A stretch of 64,000 nt of DNA from Aegilops tauschii subsp. strangulata. Taxonomy: Eukaryota > Streptophyta > Magnoliopsida > Poales > Poaceae. The DNA is taken from NCBI RefSeq assembly GCF_002575655.3, contig NC_053039.3, forward strand, positions 224,335,622 through 224,399,621, read 5' to 3'. Made by a program: the position numbers and the translations under genes. Shown here piece after piece: positions 1 to 11,019 of this stretch (the stretch's first letter is position 1; the number at the start of each line of letters is the position of its first letter). The notes below the pieces were generated by a model, which worked only from the letters and a program-made list of their open reading frames with translations, ran no database searches and was not told the DNA's origin.

Positions 1-1037
1 AGTAGCTATGTGTTTAATCTCTATCTGGTGATCTATACCATGGGCTTTGTTAATATAGATGGATCATATGATGTTTCTCCCCTCTACACTCTTGTGGTTA
101 TGAATTGAATCTCTACCCTTTGAAGTTTTGTCATGTTGGATTGAATGTTCAGATTTGGGAACACCTGATGTATGTCTTGCTGTATGAATACTTGAGGTGA
201 TAATGGGGTATCATATTGATTCACTTGATATACGTTATGGCAATCAACTTGCAGATTCCCGTGGTAAAATATTTGGGTAATCTATGCATAGGGGTTGATG
301 CACGTTTTTATTCTCTTTTATCCGATAGAAACCTTGGGGTCTCCTTGTAGCTCTTTGTGTGGATTGAGTATTTTGAATATGAATTTGCTTTGGTGTTATT
401 TTAGTACGAACTCTTGATTAGATCGATCGGAAAGAATAGCTTGCGTTATTTTAGTACGAACTCTAGGACAGATTGATCGGAGAGAATAGCTTTGAGGTGG
501 TTTCGTACCCTACAAACAAATTCTATCTTTTGTTCTCCGCTAATAGGAACTCGGGAGTGATTCTTTATTGCACTTTGAGGGATAATCATATGATCCAACT
601 ATGTTAGCATTGTTGAGAGGTTGCACTAGTGAAAGTATGGACCATAGGCCTTGTTTTGAAGCATTGCAATACCGTTTTTGTGCCCGTTTACTATTTTCTA
701 CCTTGCTGTTTTTATTTATTCAGATTATAAAAATATATTTCTACCATCCATATTACACTTTTATCACCATCTCTTCGCCGAACTAGTGCACCTATACAAT
801 TTGCCATTGTATTGGGTGTGTTGGGGACACAAGAGATTTCTTGTATTTGGTTGCAGGGTCGTTTGAGAGAGACCACCTTCATCCTACACCTCTCACGGAT
901 TGATAAACCTTAGGTCATCCACTTGAGGGAAAATTGCTACTGTCCTACAAAACTCTGCGCTTGGAGGCCCAACATGTGTCTACAACAATAAAGTTGCGTA
1001 GTAGACATCACCCTCTCACTGGCGCATTGTTGGTGGA
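1..1037 (+). mobile_element. 3' part of a Gypsy LTR plus primer-binding-site remnant
   Basis: Long AT-rich LTR of the abundant Triticeae Gypsy type, entering the window already in progress. The LTR appears to end at about 1010 (GTAGACATCA). From 1020 follows TGGCGCATTGTTGGTGG, which resembles a decayed form of the tRNA-Asp-type primer-binding site (TGGCGCCGTTGCCGGGGA) used by Athila-group Gypsy elements; the changes are mostly C-to-T or G-to-A. The rest of the element is missing: sequence switches to GC-rich DNA-transposon material at about 1038. The LTR has an internal tandem duplication near 398-493. Family assignment is by eye. Confidence 0.6.
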
Positions 1038-1291
1038 GGCGAGCTGCTCTCGTGGCTGCGTTGGAAGTACGCTGCCTAGTGCTCGTGGTTGTTGGCGGCG
1101 TACTCCGGGCGGCCCCGCACCTCCTCCGACAGGGAGGCCCGAACGCGCTCGATCTCGTCGTGGAAGTGGGCGGCGTCGACCGGCTGCGGGGGGACGGGCA
1201 CGCCTCCACCGCCCCGGCACGCGCATGTCGGGCGACACCGGGTAGTTTGCCTCGTGGTGGAGGTGGGCCTCCCACTCGTGCAGGTGGCGGC
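1038..1291 (-). pseudogene. Distal part of a DNA-transposon ORF, cut off by the Gypsy insertion at 1292
   Basis: On the minus strand this GC-rich block encodes a peptide with the motifs HLHEWEAHLHHEANYP, PDMRVPG and, after a frame change, DEIERVRASL and RPEYAANNHEH. I recognise it as a protein repeated many times in grass genomes and borne by DNA transposons; I cannot give it a function. The N-terminal 18 codons are about 8.9 kb away at 10215-10162. Removing the Gypsy element and one copy of its 5-bp TSD (GCGGC, 1287-1291 and 10162-10166) puts the two halves in one reading frame, so the Gypsy insertion split this ORF. It also has a frame break of its own near 1200, so it was probably decaying already. 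Confidence 0.55.
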
Positions 1292-1769
1292 TGCCGGTGT
1301 CAAAACCGGCGGATCTCGGGTAGGGGGTCCCGAACTGTGCGTCTAAGGTCGATGGTAACAGGAGACGGGGACACAATGTTTACCCAGGTTCGGGCCCTCT
1401 CTATGGAGGTAATATCCTATTTCCCGCTTGATTGATCTTGATGAATATGAGTATTACAAGAGTTGATCTACCACGAGATCGTAATGGCTAAAACCCTAGA
1501 AGTCTAGCCTGTATGGCTATAATTGTATATATCCTCTACGGACTAAGCCCTCCGGTTTATATAGACACCGAAGGGGACTAGGGTTACACAAAGTCGGTTA
1601 CAGAGAAGGGAATCTTCATGTTTGGTCGCCAAGCTTGCCTTCCACGCCAAGGAGAGTCCCATCCGGACACGGGTAAAAGTATTCGGTCTTTGTATCTTCA
1701 CAACCCATTAGTCCGGCCCATGTCCAACAGGCCAGACGCCCGAGGACCCCTTAGTCCAGGACTCCCTCA
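1292..1769 (-). repeat. 3' LTR of the Fatima-like Gypsy element
   Basis: Reads TGCCGGTGTC...ACTCCCTCA on the plus strand; the first 100 bp recur in both orientations at 10021-10161. Because the element is on the minus strand, this is its 3' LTR. GTAGCCCCTGAACC just inside (1770 onward) is the complement of a purine-rich tract, as expected for a polypurine tract next to a 3' LTR. Confidence 0.8.
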
Positions 1770-2185
1770 GTAGCCCCTGAACCAGGCTTCAATGACGAGG
1801 TGTCCAGCGCATAGATTGTCTTCGGCATTGCAAGGTTGGTTCCCCTCTCCGAATACTCCAAGATAGTCTTCGGACAAACGTGTCCAGATCTGCAACACAA
1901 GTACCACACACAACCGCAGAGAGTATAATATTTCACGAGTCCAATCCGCTGACAACTTTTTGTAATGTGACAGCACTTCTGCCCGGTCATTATTTCTAAC
2001 CATTTTCGTCTGTCGTTCCGCGTTTCTAGACGCGGTTTTCATTGGCACGTCTTGTCGAAGCAGAGATCGTGTCCCCTTATTGTGGGATTCTCATCAATGC
2101 GGGCGTCGGTAATCCAATCGTGCCGTTTACACGACCCTTGGGAACAGGCGATTTTTAAGGCGAGTGGGGAGGCGCTTGATATTCA

Positions 2186-2205
2186 CTGCCTTTATAAGGA
2201 GATAA
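2186..2205 (+). promoter_or_regulatory. TATA box of the gene antisense to gag
   Basis: TTTATAAGGA (2191-2200), followed by a pyrimidine-rich leader and, about 110 bp downstream, an ATG in good context (2310). It lies outside the LTR and points opposite to gag, so it is a candidate internal promoter for the plus-strand gene. Prediction from sequence only. Confidence 0.45.
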
Positions 2206-2309
2206 GGACTCCCTTTCTTCACCCACGCCTTCTCTCTTTCCCTGCCCTTCCATTCTCGAGTTCCAGCGCCCAAGTCCTCATCTTTTCCACCTTAAGGAAG
2301 CATTCAACC

Positions 2310-5300
2310 ATGTCCGGATCTGGAGGGCAAGGCAAGTGGATGGCCTCTCCGTCAAGGAGAAGGACATCGTCGGGCTTCGGGAGAGGCCGGGTATCTGGCG
2401 AAAGAGATCGCCCACCGGCTTCAGGCCAAGGGTCAAGTCGTCCCCACCCCGAAGCCCAATGAGAGGGTGGTGTTCATCCCCCATTTCGTCCGCGGGTTAG
2501 GGTTTCCTCTCCACCCTTCCGTCCGCGGACTTATGTTGTATTACGGGCCAGATTTCCATGATCTAGCCCCGAACTCCTTCCTCAACATCTCGGCATTCAT
2601 TGTCGTATGTGAGGCCTTCCTGCGCATCCAACCCCACTTCGGACTGTGGCTCAAGATCTTCAACGTGAAGCCAAAGGTGGTGGATGGCCAGCACGCGGAG
2701 TGCGGAGGCGCCATGGTGAGCAAGCTGCCCAATGTCACATGGCCCAAAGGTACTTTTGTTGAGACTGTCAAGGAGTGCCAGAAACTGTGGTTCTATATCA
2801 CAGAGCCCCGCGACGCCACCTGGGCCGCGGCTCCCGGATTTAAGTCCGGAGCTCCAATGCGGCTCACCTCCTGGATAGAGAAGGGCCCAAATTGGTCTTC
2901 GTCGGACGAGCTGATAGCGTTGCAAACGCGCATCCAAAGCATGGTGGATAAAAACATCAAGCTCGTCCATGTGATCCAGGTGATGCTAATTCGCCGGATC
3001 CTTCCATGCCAGAGCCGAACATGCCCTTTATGGGAATTTGATCCGAAGAAGCATCAAACTTTGGAGAGGCTCTTCGAAACCACTCACGAAGATGCCTGGA
3101 AATTGCTCTTTAAGGGCAATGAGACGCCGCCGGCCATAGACTCGGACCGAGGGCACGATCTTGCCCATCCTGCCAGTTGGTAAGTCTTTCTCGTCTCAAG
3201 GTGCATCCTCTACTCGCTTGTTCAAGGAAGATATCTAAAACTTCTCTATTTTATTTTTTTAGGTATGGACAGAGAAAGCGGAGCGGATTCGGTGTCCGGC
3301 TTCACTGCCCGAGGAACCATTCATCCCGCTCCTGGCGAAGATGCTGGTTCCGGCGCCCTACAAGGTGCCGGAGAAGAAGGCCAAGGGGGTCCGGAGTGGC
3401 CCCCGCCGCAAGGGAGCTTCGGACGTATCGTCCGAAGACAAGACCCACTCCTCTGCTGCTGAAGACGACGACGAGGAGGAGGGAGAAAGCAACTCTCCCC
3501 CTGGTGGGGGAAGGAAGAAGAGGGCGGCCTCCACAAATCTGGAGGTGGAGGCGCCCAAGAGGGGGAAGGGCCCCCTCGCGGATAACTCCGCGTGGGATGT
3601 CGACAGCAGCCCATCGCTACGCCCCCGAAGCAAGCCCCTGGCCGCATCATAAGTACTAAAAAACCTGTATACGTCCATGTATACGGCCTCTCCTCTTCAT
3701 GGTATAAACATGTTTAATTATGCTATTGCAGCCTGGCCCACGACAGCTCCCTGCGATCCTCATCAAGAGGTTCGTTGGATTCAAAGGCGATGGCTAGTGA
3801 GTCACCGCCGGCCGCTTACTCTCCCCTGGCCAAGGGCGATGACGAGGTGCAGTCCCAAAGGACCTTCCCAGGCCAGGGAGAGGTTCAGGAGGCTGTCAGG
3901 GTGGCGCCGGAGGGCGAAACCTTGGCCGCCGGACACATTGGGGAGCAAATCCCCATGGAGACTGGCGACGGGGGCCGTGTTCAGTTCGGCCCCCAGCCGA
4001 ATATAGTTCCGGAGACCTACACGGCTCCGGAATCCGGCAAGCAGCCTCCTTCGAGAGAAGGAGGTGTGCCTATCCCGCCGGTGTCCTCTGTCCAACCAGA
4101 GGCACCGGATAATCTGCTGGAAGCGCTACGAGGCGCTTCCATTGTGGATGAACACCGTATCCTTATGGGTACGGTGATTGAGAGGGTTCAGTCCATCAAG
4201 AGCGGACTGACCGAAGCCTGCAGCAGCCTGCTGACAGGTTTTGAGGTAAGCGATGCAAAAGAGAAAGTCCCAATATAGACAGTAGCCCCTGAGACACTGT
4301 CCGGTGTTTGGAAAGAAAGGCTGAAAAGAGGATCAATTCATTTTTGCAGGGAACTAACTAAACATGTCTTATATGAATAATCAGGCGTCATTGCTGGCCA
4401 TGACCTCTCATGCTGCGGAGGTCTCCGGACTAAAGCAGAGGTTGGAGCAGACCGAAGAAGAGCTCGGCCTTGTAAAAAGGCAACTGGAGGACAACCAAGG
4501 TATGTGGTTACTTGCCGTAAGTTTGGAAAGAATGAATGATGTGTGTTTGACCTATGTGCCATGATATTTGTAGGAGCGGCGACCGAGGTCGAGGCCCTTA
4601 AGAAGGCCCTGGCTGAAGCCGAGGAGAAAGCTGCCAAAGAACAAGCCGCTCGTAAGAAGCACGAGGCCGGGCTTAATGAGGTCCAGCAAGAGCTCCAGGA
4701 TGCCGTGAAAAAGTGCGAGACCTTGGAGCGCGATGTTTCGGCTCAAGAGACCAAACTCGCCAAGGCTCGCCAAAGCGCGGAAGATGCCCGGTTTGAAGCC
4801 CAGGGCGCCCTCCAGGAGATCCAGGAGGCCAAGAAAATCGCGGCGGGTAAGGCGTTTAGTATGCAAAGCAAGTATGTGAAGAATAAGTATTTCTTACTAA
4901 CCCGGATTCAGAGTTCTCTAGGGGCGTTTGCGGATCTGCCACGCAGTGTGTCTGACGCTGCGGAGTTCTTCCGAGCCGAAGAAGGGAGCTCAACGAAGAA
5001 GCTGTTCTGGTCGCAATATCTTGCGCCAGAACATCCAGTGCCCTTTAGCGATCAGCTAAAACAGCTGGTCGAGCTGCATAGGGTGGCCGAGCTAGCCATG
5101 AAGGATTTGATAATTCGGTTGTTGCCTACCGAAGCTATACCCAGCAGCTACTTCGGTCTCATGAAGCGGCTGGTAGATGCCTGCCCTCAGCTGGACGTCG
5201 TCAAGTGGTCGGCCTGCATCGAGGGCGCACACATGGCCTTCGCCTGCGTCAAGGTGTGGTGGGCGAAGATGGATGCCGTCAAGCTTGTGACAGAGGGGCC

Positions 5301-5406
5301 GCCCGAAGGCAAGGAGCACCGCACACCCGAGCGGTATTTTGAAGACGTCATGGAGGGGTCTCGCATTGTGGCGACGCAATGTGCGCAAGACATTATCTTT
5401 GAATGA
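2310..5406 (+). pseudogene. Spliced antisense gene of the Gypsy element (putative gypsy-type transposon ORF), frameshifted
   Basis: Five exons with consensus splice sites can be read: about 2310-3179, 3263-3650, 3732-4245, 4350-4499 and 4574-5406. Exon 1 carries the conserved block FIPHFVRGLGFPLHPSVRGL with YYGPDFHDLAPN, matching the plant 'putative gypsy type transposon' domain (I recall PF04195). Exon 2 is charged and low-complexity (DDDEEEGES). Exons 4 and 5 form a long coiled coil (LKQRLEQTEEELG, EVEALKKALAEAEEKAAKEQ). The C-terminus is a globular region ending ATQCAQDIIFE. The strand is opposite to gag, and the gene occupies the space between the missing pol and the 3' LTR, a known location for such ORFs in Triticeae Gypsy elements. 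Function is unknown. About 2 bp appear to be inserted near 2390, breaking the exon 1 frame, and exon 2 has no clean donor, so this copy is probably not functional. Confidence 0.7.
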
Positions 5407-6531
5407 ATACATTCATGTTGTCTCTGCCTTGTATGATGAAACAAAGCTGTTATGTAATATAATGTTTGTTTTTTAAAAAAAATTACCTCCTGTGCGGCCG
5501 TGTTCTATGAAATCTGAGAGTTGGCCAGTCGTCGCCTTCTGCCCCCACGTAGGTAGTACGAGGGTGTTCGGGATGGAATCTAAACACTCTTGATCCAATT
5601 GTTTGGTCCTTGAAGGAGGTGTTTAGCGCAACGAACCAGGCAATCAGACTATGCGGCTTGAACACCCTCACTTAGCCATAGGAGTTTCACAATAAAAATT
5701 TAGGCATAGCCCCTAGTATCCGAACTAGGATGCTGTAAACACCTGATCGGGCAAGTACCAATCCCTCGCGTAATGCAGAAAAAATCTCTAAAGATTTGAG
5801 ACCTCCGAAGAGCTGACCAGCTCTCGCCGCATCATGACACTCAGTTTTCAGCTTTCTCTACTGAGGTGCTCATCCGAGTAAACCGGGGCACAATCGCAGT
5901 AGTTCTCCCTTTACTACCTTAGCCGATATAGCGGAACATAAGGTAGCAAGCACAGGAGCCGGGCAACCCAACTATTGACCAAAGACATGATTCGGAGCCA
6001 ATGCATATAGTGCTAAATTCGGGGTGCCGAACTATACTGTAAAAAGTGTTCGGACTTTGTTGCTTTATTGCGGGGCGCTGTGAAGCCCCTGGCAAATTGA
6101 AATGTACCAAAGTGTACGGGTGTTGTCTTATAAGGTTTATCAAAAGAAAAGGAAAACAGAAAAGGAGAAAGGGTAATGAGCTAGGGCCCTAAAATTTGGG
6201 CCGCAAACTGTTTCCATTATAATTTGATTAATACGTCAAAGCGCATTGATACAAATAGTGCGATAAGCAACAGGCTATTTAACATGCCACAACCAAGGGA
6301 GAGCTGTGTGTGGGTCCTGAAAACAGGTAGAGTGATCGTTAAAGAAACCACCTAGAAATTCCCCTGTACGTTTGTGCTTCTTGAAATCTTGTTGTATTTA
6401 TCCTTCGACATGACCGGTGATCAGGCCGTCAGGGAAGGCCTGTGGAAAAGAAACCTGAAAAGGAGAAAAAGGAAATAGTGAAAGTATATGTGTCCGGGGG
6501 CGGTCGAGCCGTATTGTGGATCACAAGCTAG
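5407..6531. other. Spacer where pol would be expected; no RT/RNase H/integrase seen
   Basis: About 1.1 kb between the convergent 3' ends of the plus-strand gene and gag-protease. No motifs of reverse transcriptase, RNase H or integrase are visible in any frame. It presumably holds both 3' untranslated regions. No other feature seen. Confidence 0.6.
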
Positions 6532-9500
6532 TTATGCCCTCCGTCTATGCCCATTGTATTTTGAGTGCGTAGTTATGTACGCGCGGTGCGAATGCCGCCA
6601 CTTGATCGGGACTGGGACGGAGGCCAAATTGCTAGTCGAGCTCTTGACGAGCCAAGCTGTCCTGCTGCAGAATAGTCCGGACTCTCTTGACGGTGTCTGG
6701 AGATCGGCCGCCGAATTAAGGTTCTGCTTGAAAAGGCCGCTTTGTACCTCTGCTGCTAAGGCAGCGGTGTGCTCCTCGGTACGGAGGGAGCGTTCCGTGT
6801 TTCCGTTAACTGTTATGACACCGCGTGGTCCGGGCATCTTGAGCTTAAGATAAGCATAGGGCGGCACCGCGTTGAATCGAGCGAATGCGGTTCGTCCGAG
6901 TAGTGCATGGTAGCCGCTGCGAAAGGGGACGATGTCGAAGATCAACTCCTCACTTCGGAAGTTGTCCGGAGATCCGAAGACGACCTCTAGTGTGATTGAG
7001 CCCGTACAGCGGGCCTCTACACCTGGTATGACTCCTTTAAAGGTAGTCCTTGTGGGCTTGATTCGTGATGGATTGATGCCCATTTTGCGCACCGTATCCT
7101 GATAGAGCAGGTTCAGGCTGCTGCCGCCGTCCATGAGGACTCGTGTCAGGTGGAATCCATCAATTATCGGGTCAAGGACCAATGCGGCTGAGCCGCCATG
7201 ACGGATACTGGTCAGATGATCCCGGCGATCGAAGGTGATCGGGCATGACGACCATGGATTGAATTTTGGGGCGACTGGCTCTATCGCATAGACGTCCCTG
7301 AGTGCACTCTTGCACTCCCTCTTGGGGATGTGGGTAGCGTATATCATGTTCACCGCTTTGACCTGAGGGGGAAACTTCTTCTGCTCCCCTGTATTCGGTG
7401 GCTGGGGCTCCTCGTCATCGTCCTCGCTTTGCGATCCCTTCTCCTTGTTTTCGGTATTTAATTTGTCAGCCTGTTTAAAAACCCAACAATCTCTGTTGGT
7501 ATGATTGGCTGGTTTGTCTGGGGTGCCATGGATCTGACACGGACGGTCGAATATGCAGTCCAAACTGGATGGTCCCGAATTGTTTCTTTCATATGGCTTC
7601 TTCCGCTGACCGGACTTGGAGCCCCTGAATCCAGCATTGACTGTAGTGTCATCGGTGTTATCACCATTGCTTTGACGTTTGAACTTATTGCGTCGGAGCT
7701 TGCCGTTGTTGTTTTTGACCTTGGAGGTGCCCGCTTCGCTTGCCGTGTTTTTGCTACGGGCCAGCCAACTATCCTCACCCACACAAAAGCGGGTCATGAG
7801 TGCCGTGAGGGCTGCCATGGACTTCGACTTTTCTTGGCCGAGGTGGCGGGCGAGCCATTCGTCGCAGATGCTGTGTTTAAAGGCCGCTAGGGCTTCGGCA
7901 TCCGGACAGTTGACGATCTGGTTCTTTTTAGTTAGGAACCTAGTCCAGAATTTCCTGGCTGACTCCCCGGGCTGTTGAACTATGTGATTTAAGTCATCGG
8001 CATCTGGTGGCCGGACATATGTACCTTGAAAGTTGTCGTGGAAGGCATCTTCCAAATCCTCCCAGCTGCCAATAGAGTTTTCAGGCAGGCTGTTTAACCA
8101 GTGCCGAGCTGGCCCTTTGAGTTTTAACGGGAGATATTTGATGGCGTGGCGGTCATCTCCACGAGCCATATGTATATGGAGAATAAAGTCTTCGATCCAC
8201 ACCGCTGGATCAGTTGTTGCATTGTATGATTCAATATTTACGGGTTTAAACCCTTCTGGGAATTCATGCTCCATTACTTCGTTAGTGAAGCAAAGAGGGT
8301 GTGCGGCACCTCTATATCGGGCCACATCGCGACGTAGCTCCGATGGAGTCCGTCTGCGGTTTTCGGCCCGGGCGTGACTAGGCTTGTCACGTCCGAATAG
8401 ATAGCCGTCGTCACGTGTCGGGGCACGTCCTCGCGATCCGTAGATCGATCTGGTATTTCCTACTCTACTGTCCAGGTCCTGCCGAAGGTCATATGTATGG
8501 CCCTGAGCTGTTTTATCTCCGCCTTTACGGCGAGGTGGGGCGGGCTGGTGTTCGGCTTGAGTTGTCGCTTTATCCCGACCGCGTGGTGGTCGGTCAGCCG
8601 CATTGCGCGATGATGGTACGGGCTCCAGCGCCTCATCATCGAACTGAGGTAGCAATTTGCGCTTCGGGTAACTTTTGGCTGGGCGGTTAAGGCCGTATTC
8701 TTTGGCTGCGAGGACATCAGTCCATCTATCATTTAGCAGATCTTGATCAGCTTGAAGCAGCAGCTGCTTCTTTTTCAGGCTCCTTGCAGTGGCTATTAGT
8801 TGGCGCTTAAAGCGCTCCTGCTCGAGAGGTTCCTCAGGCACGATAAAATCCTCGTTGCCGAGGCTCGCCCCCTCCTCAGAGAGCGGAAGATAATTACTGT
8901 CCTCCGAGTCCTCGTCTATGGCCTGTTCATCAGGGCTAACTTACCCATCTTCCCGTTTTTCTTGTTCGGAAGTTGCTTCAACGGGGTCTTCATTATCTTC
9001 GGCACCGTCCGGAGTATTATCTTCTCCTGTGCCGGTGTTACTATCTTTGCTGCGGCGTGATTTTGAGCGGCGCCGTTGACGCCGACGCTTTGGTGGTATC
9101 TCAGGAGGTTTATCCTCGACTGGATCCTTCTTGTTATCGCCCTTGTTCTCTTCAGGTGTGTCCACCATGTATACGTCATACGAGGAGGTGGCCTTCCAAC
9201 GTCCAGTAAACGGCGGGTTTTGGGCCTCCTCTTCTCCGGCATCGTCGTCCATGCTGTCGATGTCTTCGGATCTATAATCGAGCATGTCAGTTAGGTCTTC
9301 GACAGTGGCTATTAAGTGGGTGGTGGGTGGGAAGTGAAATTCCCCATCATCAGCCTCCAGTTCGAACCGGATAGCGTTCGGCTGTGAGCCCCCCGCTAAG
9401 GATAGTGCTCTTAACGAGTTTAACACATCGCCCAAAGGCGAGTGCCGAAAAATGTCCGCGGATCTGAATTCAACGATCGATGACTGATCGAGCTCCACGC

Positions 9501-9621
9501 TTGTGGACGCACATGGTTTGGAACCCGTAGCCGGAAACATGTCTGAGGTTCCGGTAACACAAATCTCTTTTGGGGCTGGATCTGTGTGCGGCTCTGACGC
9601 CGCTAAGACCGCGACATTCAT
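6532..9621 (-). pseudogene. gag-pro: Gag-protease polyprotein of the Fatima-like element (one in-frame stop, no pol)
   Basis: One frame runs for about 1,029 codons from 9621 to 6532, broken only by a TAA at 8940-8938. Order: acidic N-terminal region; Arg/Lys-rich stretch (KRRRQRRRSKSRR); Gag core with DPAVWIEDFILHIHMARG and YLPLKLKGPARHWLNSLP (roughly residues 450-610); a Cys/His cluster (FDRPCQIHG, NHTNRDCWVF) in the knuckle position; and an aspartic protease with LMDGGSSLNLLY as the catalytic motif and GYHALLGRTAFARF as the second conserved block. The frame closes soon after the protease instead of running into reverse transcriptase, and the tail looks degenerate. Gag would form the particle and the protease would cleave it; cDNA synthesis and integration would need another element. 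The single stop suggests fairly recent loss. Confidence 0.8.
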
Positions 9622-10020
9622 GGCGGGTTGAGCTTCCCGTCTTTGGATGGCGCGATCTGCTCCGGATCTAAGGCCAGAGCAGTCACAGGTTCTATCTCCT
9701 GGGTATGGTCCGATGACAGATTTAAGTCATGTTCATCGTGGTGATGGGGAGCGACTGCCGCGGTCTCGAATCCGTCGAAGATCAAGTCTCCGCGGATGTC
9801 CGCGACGTAGTTCAAGCTCCTGAATCTGACCTGACGGCCAGGGGCGTAGCTGTCGATCTGCTCCAGATGGCCAAGGAGTTGGCCCGCAGTGCGAAGCCGC
9901 CGAACACGAAGATCTGTCTGGGGAGGAAGACTTCCCCTTGGACAGCATTGTTGTAGATGATTGAAGGAGCCATCCAACCTTTTGAGGACGGCACGGTGGA
10001 ACTCTCAATGAAAGCACCAA
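9622..10020 (-). other. Gag leader of the Fatima-like element and PBS-side sequence
   Basis: On the minus strand the internal region begins TTGGTGCTTTCATTGAGAG directly inside the 5' LTR remnant, the usual start of this Gypsy group. A short peptide beginning MAPS at about 9979 (VFLPRQIFVFGG, LAIWSRSTATPLAVRS) looks like the N-terminus of a longer polyprotein but runs into frame breaks before the main gag frame starts at 9621. Confidence 0.5.
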
Positions 10021-10161
10021 TGTCGGTGTCAAAACCGGTGGATCTCGGGTAGGGGGGCCCGAACCTGGGTAAACATTGTGTCCCCCGTCTCCTGTTACCA
10101 TCGACCTTAGACGCATAGTTCGGGACCCCCTACCCGAGATCCGTTGGTTTTGACATCGACA
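10021..10161. repeat. Palindromic LTR remnant: LTR end joined to its own inverted copy
   Basis: 10021 to about 10065 matches the first about 45 bp of the LTR at 1292 (TGTCGGTGTCAAAACCGG). From there to 10161 the sequence is the reverse complement of the first about 100 bp of that LTR, ending GTTTTGACATCGACA. The two halves meet at GGGCCCGAAC, which is nearly the same on both strands of the LTR. The remnant has TG...CA ends and is followed directly by the TSD GCGGC. Confidence 0.8.
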
Positions 10162-10704
10162 GCGGCGGCCGAAGCCGTTGGCTGCCGCTCCATCGCCGGG
10201 GAACCGCTCTCCCATCGGTGGGTAGACACTGGTGGCTGTAGACGGCGGTGAGAGAGGGAGACAAGACGATGGCGAGAGAGGGGCGAGTGCGCCCACCGGC
10301 GTGGGGAGGGGTCGGCTTTTATAGCGATGGGCGGTGGAAAACATGTGTACGCGTGGCGGGAGGGGAGGCGCGTCGCATCACTGCACCGCCCGTCAGGAAT
10401 CAATGGAAGGCTAACCGGCGGCAGCATTGGCATTGATTCCCCGTGGGAAAATGAGGCGATGAGGAAGACGAGACGAGGCTGGTCATTGACTCAGCGTCCC
10501 CACAGGGTTTTCACGGCAAAAACATTTCCCCCGGCGCCCCAGGGCGCCCCCCAGAGCGCCGGGTTCGGCCTGGGTCCGTTGGCGCCAAAATCGGGCCTAA
10601 CCGGCGAAAATTGGGCTTCTGGGGGCGCGACTGGGCCGTTTTTTTGGCGCCGGCTATAAAAAAGGGCGTTGGGGGGCTGTTGGGGGGCAAGTGGAGATGC
10701 TCTG
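10162..10704 (-). mobile_element. 5' part of the DNA transposon whose ORF continues at 1291-1038
   Basis: On the minus strand: a terminal block beginning near 10704 (AGAGCATCTCCACTTGCCCC, a typical grass DNA-transposon end), a GC-rich subterminal region, a TATA-like CGCTATAAAAG at about 10315-10327, a leader, and an ATG at 10215-10213 that starts MGERFPGDGAAANGFGRR and is cut at the Gypsy TSD. I cannot place it with certainty in Harbinger or Mutator; the other end is lost at about 1038. Confidence 0.55.
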
Positions 10705-11019
10705 AGGCCAACTCCCGACCCCATTTCCTTCGTCTGGCCATGTACATTTGGACCCAACGCACGCCTGCAAATGGACGGACGTCTGTTTCCTATCTGTGTG
10801 CGACCCATTTCTGGCCCAAAACTGATCCGTGTTTGCGTCGAAACAAGCAGGGCGCGGACGGACGGGATACACGGCCTTGTCTCCTTGAGAGCAACTCCAA
10901 CGCGCTGACCCAAACGGACAACGGTTTTGTTCGTTTGGGTCGGTCGGCCGCTCGGCGTCCGCCCTGTTTACAATTTGGGTCGGCAGTGCGCCCGACGCCC
11001 GCGACCCATTTCATATCCA
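10705..11019. mobile_element. End fragment of another DNA transposon
   Basis: GC-rich sequence containing GAGCAACTCCAACGCGCTGA and repeated CGGACGGAC/CCAAACGGAC words, the same style of terminus seen in reverse at about 55540-55568. No ORF is supported. It abuts the integrase fragment of Gypsy A without a visible TSD. An open frame running through this junction is an accident of the fusion. Confidence 0.45.

Larger units (their letters stand above)
1292..10161 (-). mobile_element. Complete Fatima-like Gypsy element, non-autonomous, ambisense
   Basis: An 8.9-kb element on the minus strand bounded by TG...CA ends and a perfect 5-bp TSD, GCGGC, at 1287-1291 and 10162-10166. The 3' LTR is 1292-1769 (478 bp). 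The 5' LTR has collapsed to a 141-bp inverted repeat (10021-10161). Between them are gag-protease on the minus strand (9621-6532) and a multi-exon gene on the plus strand (2310-5406). Reverse transcriptase, RNase H and integrase would be expected between about 6530 and 5410 and are absent, so movement must have depended on proteins supplied in trans. The name Fatima-like rests on remembered LTR sequence and is not certain. Confidence 0.8.

Noticed and set aside
2563..2970. 135-codon minus-strand frame opposite the antisense gene
   Set aside because: Shadow of exon 1, no domain; likewise the minus-strand frames at 4552-4866 and 5092-5412.
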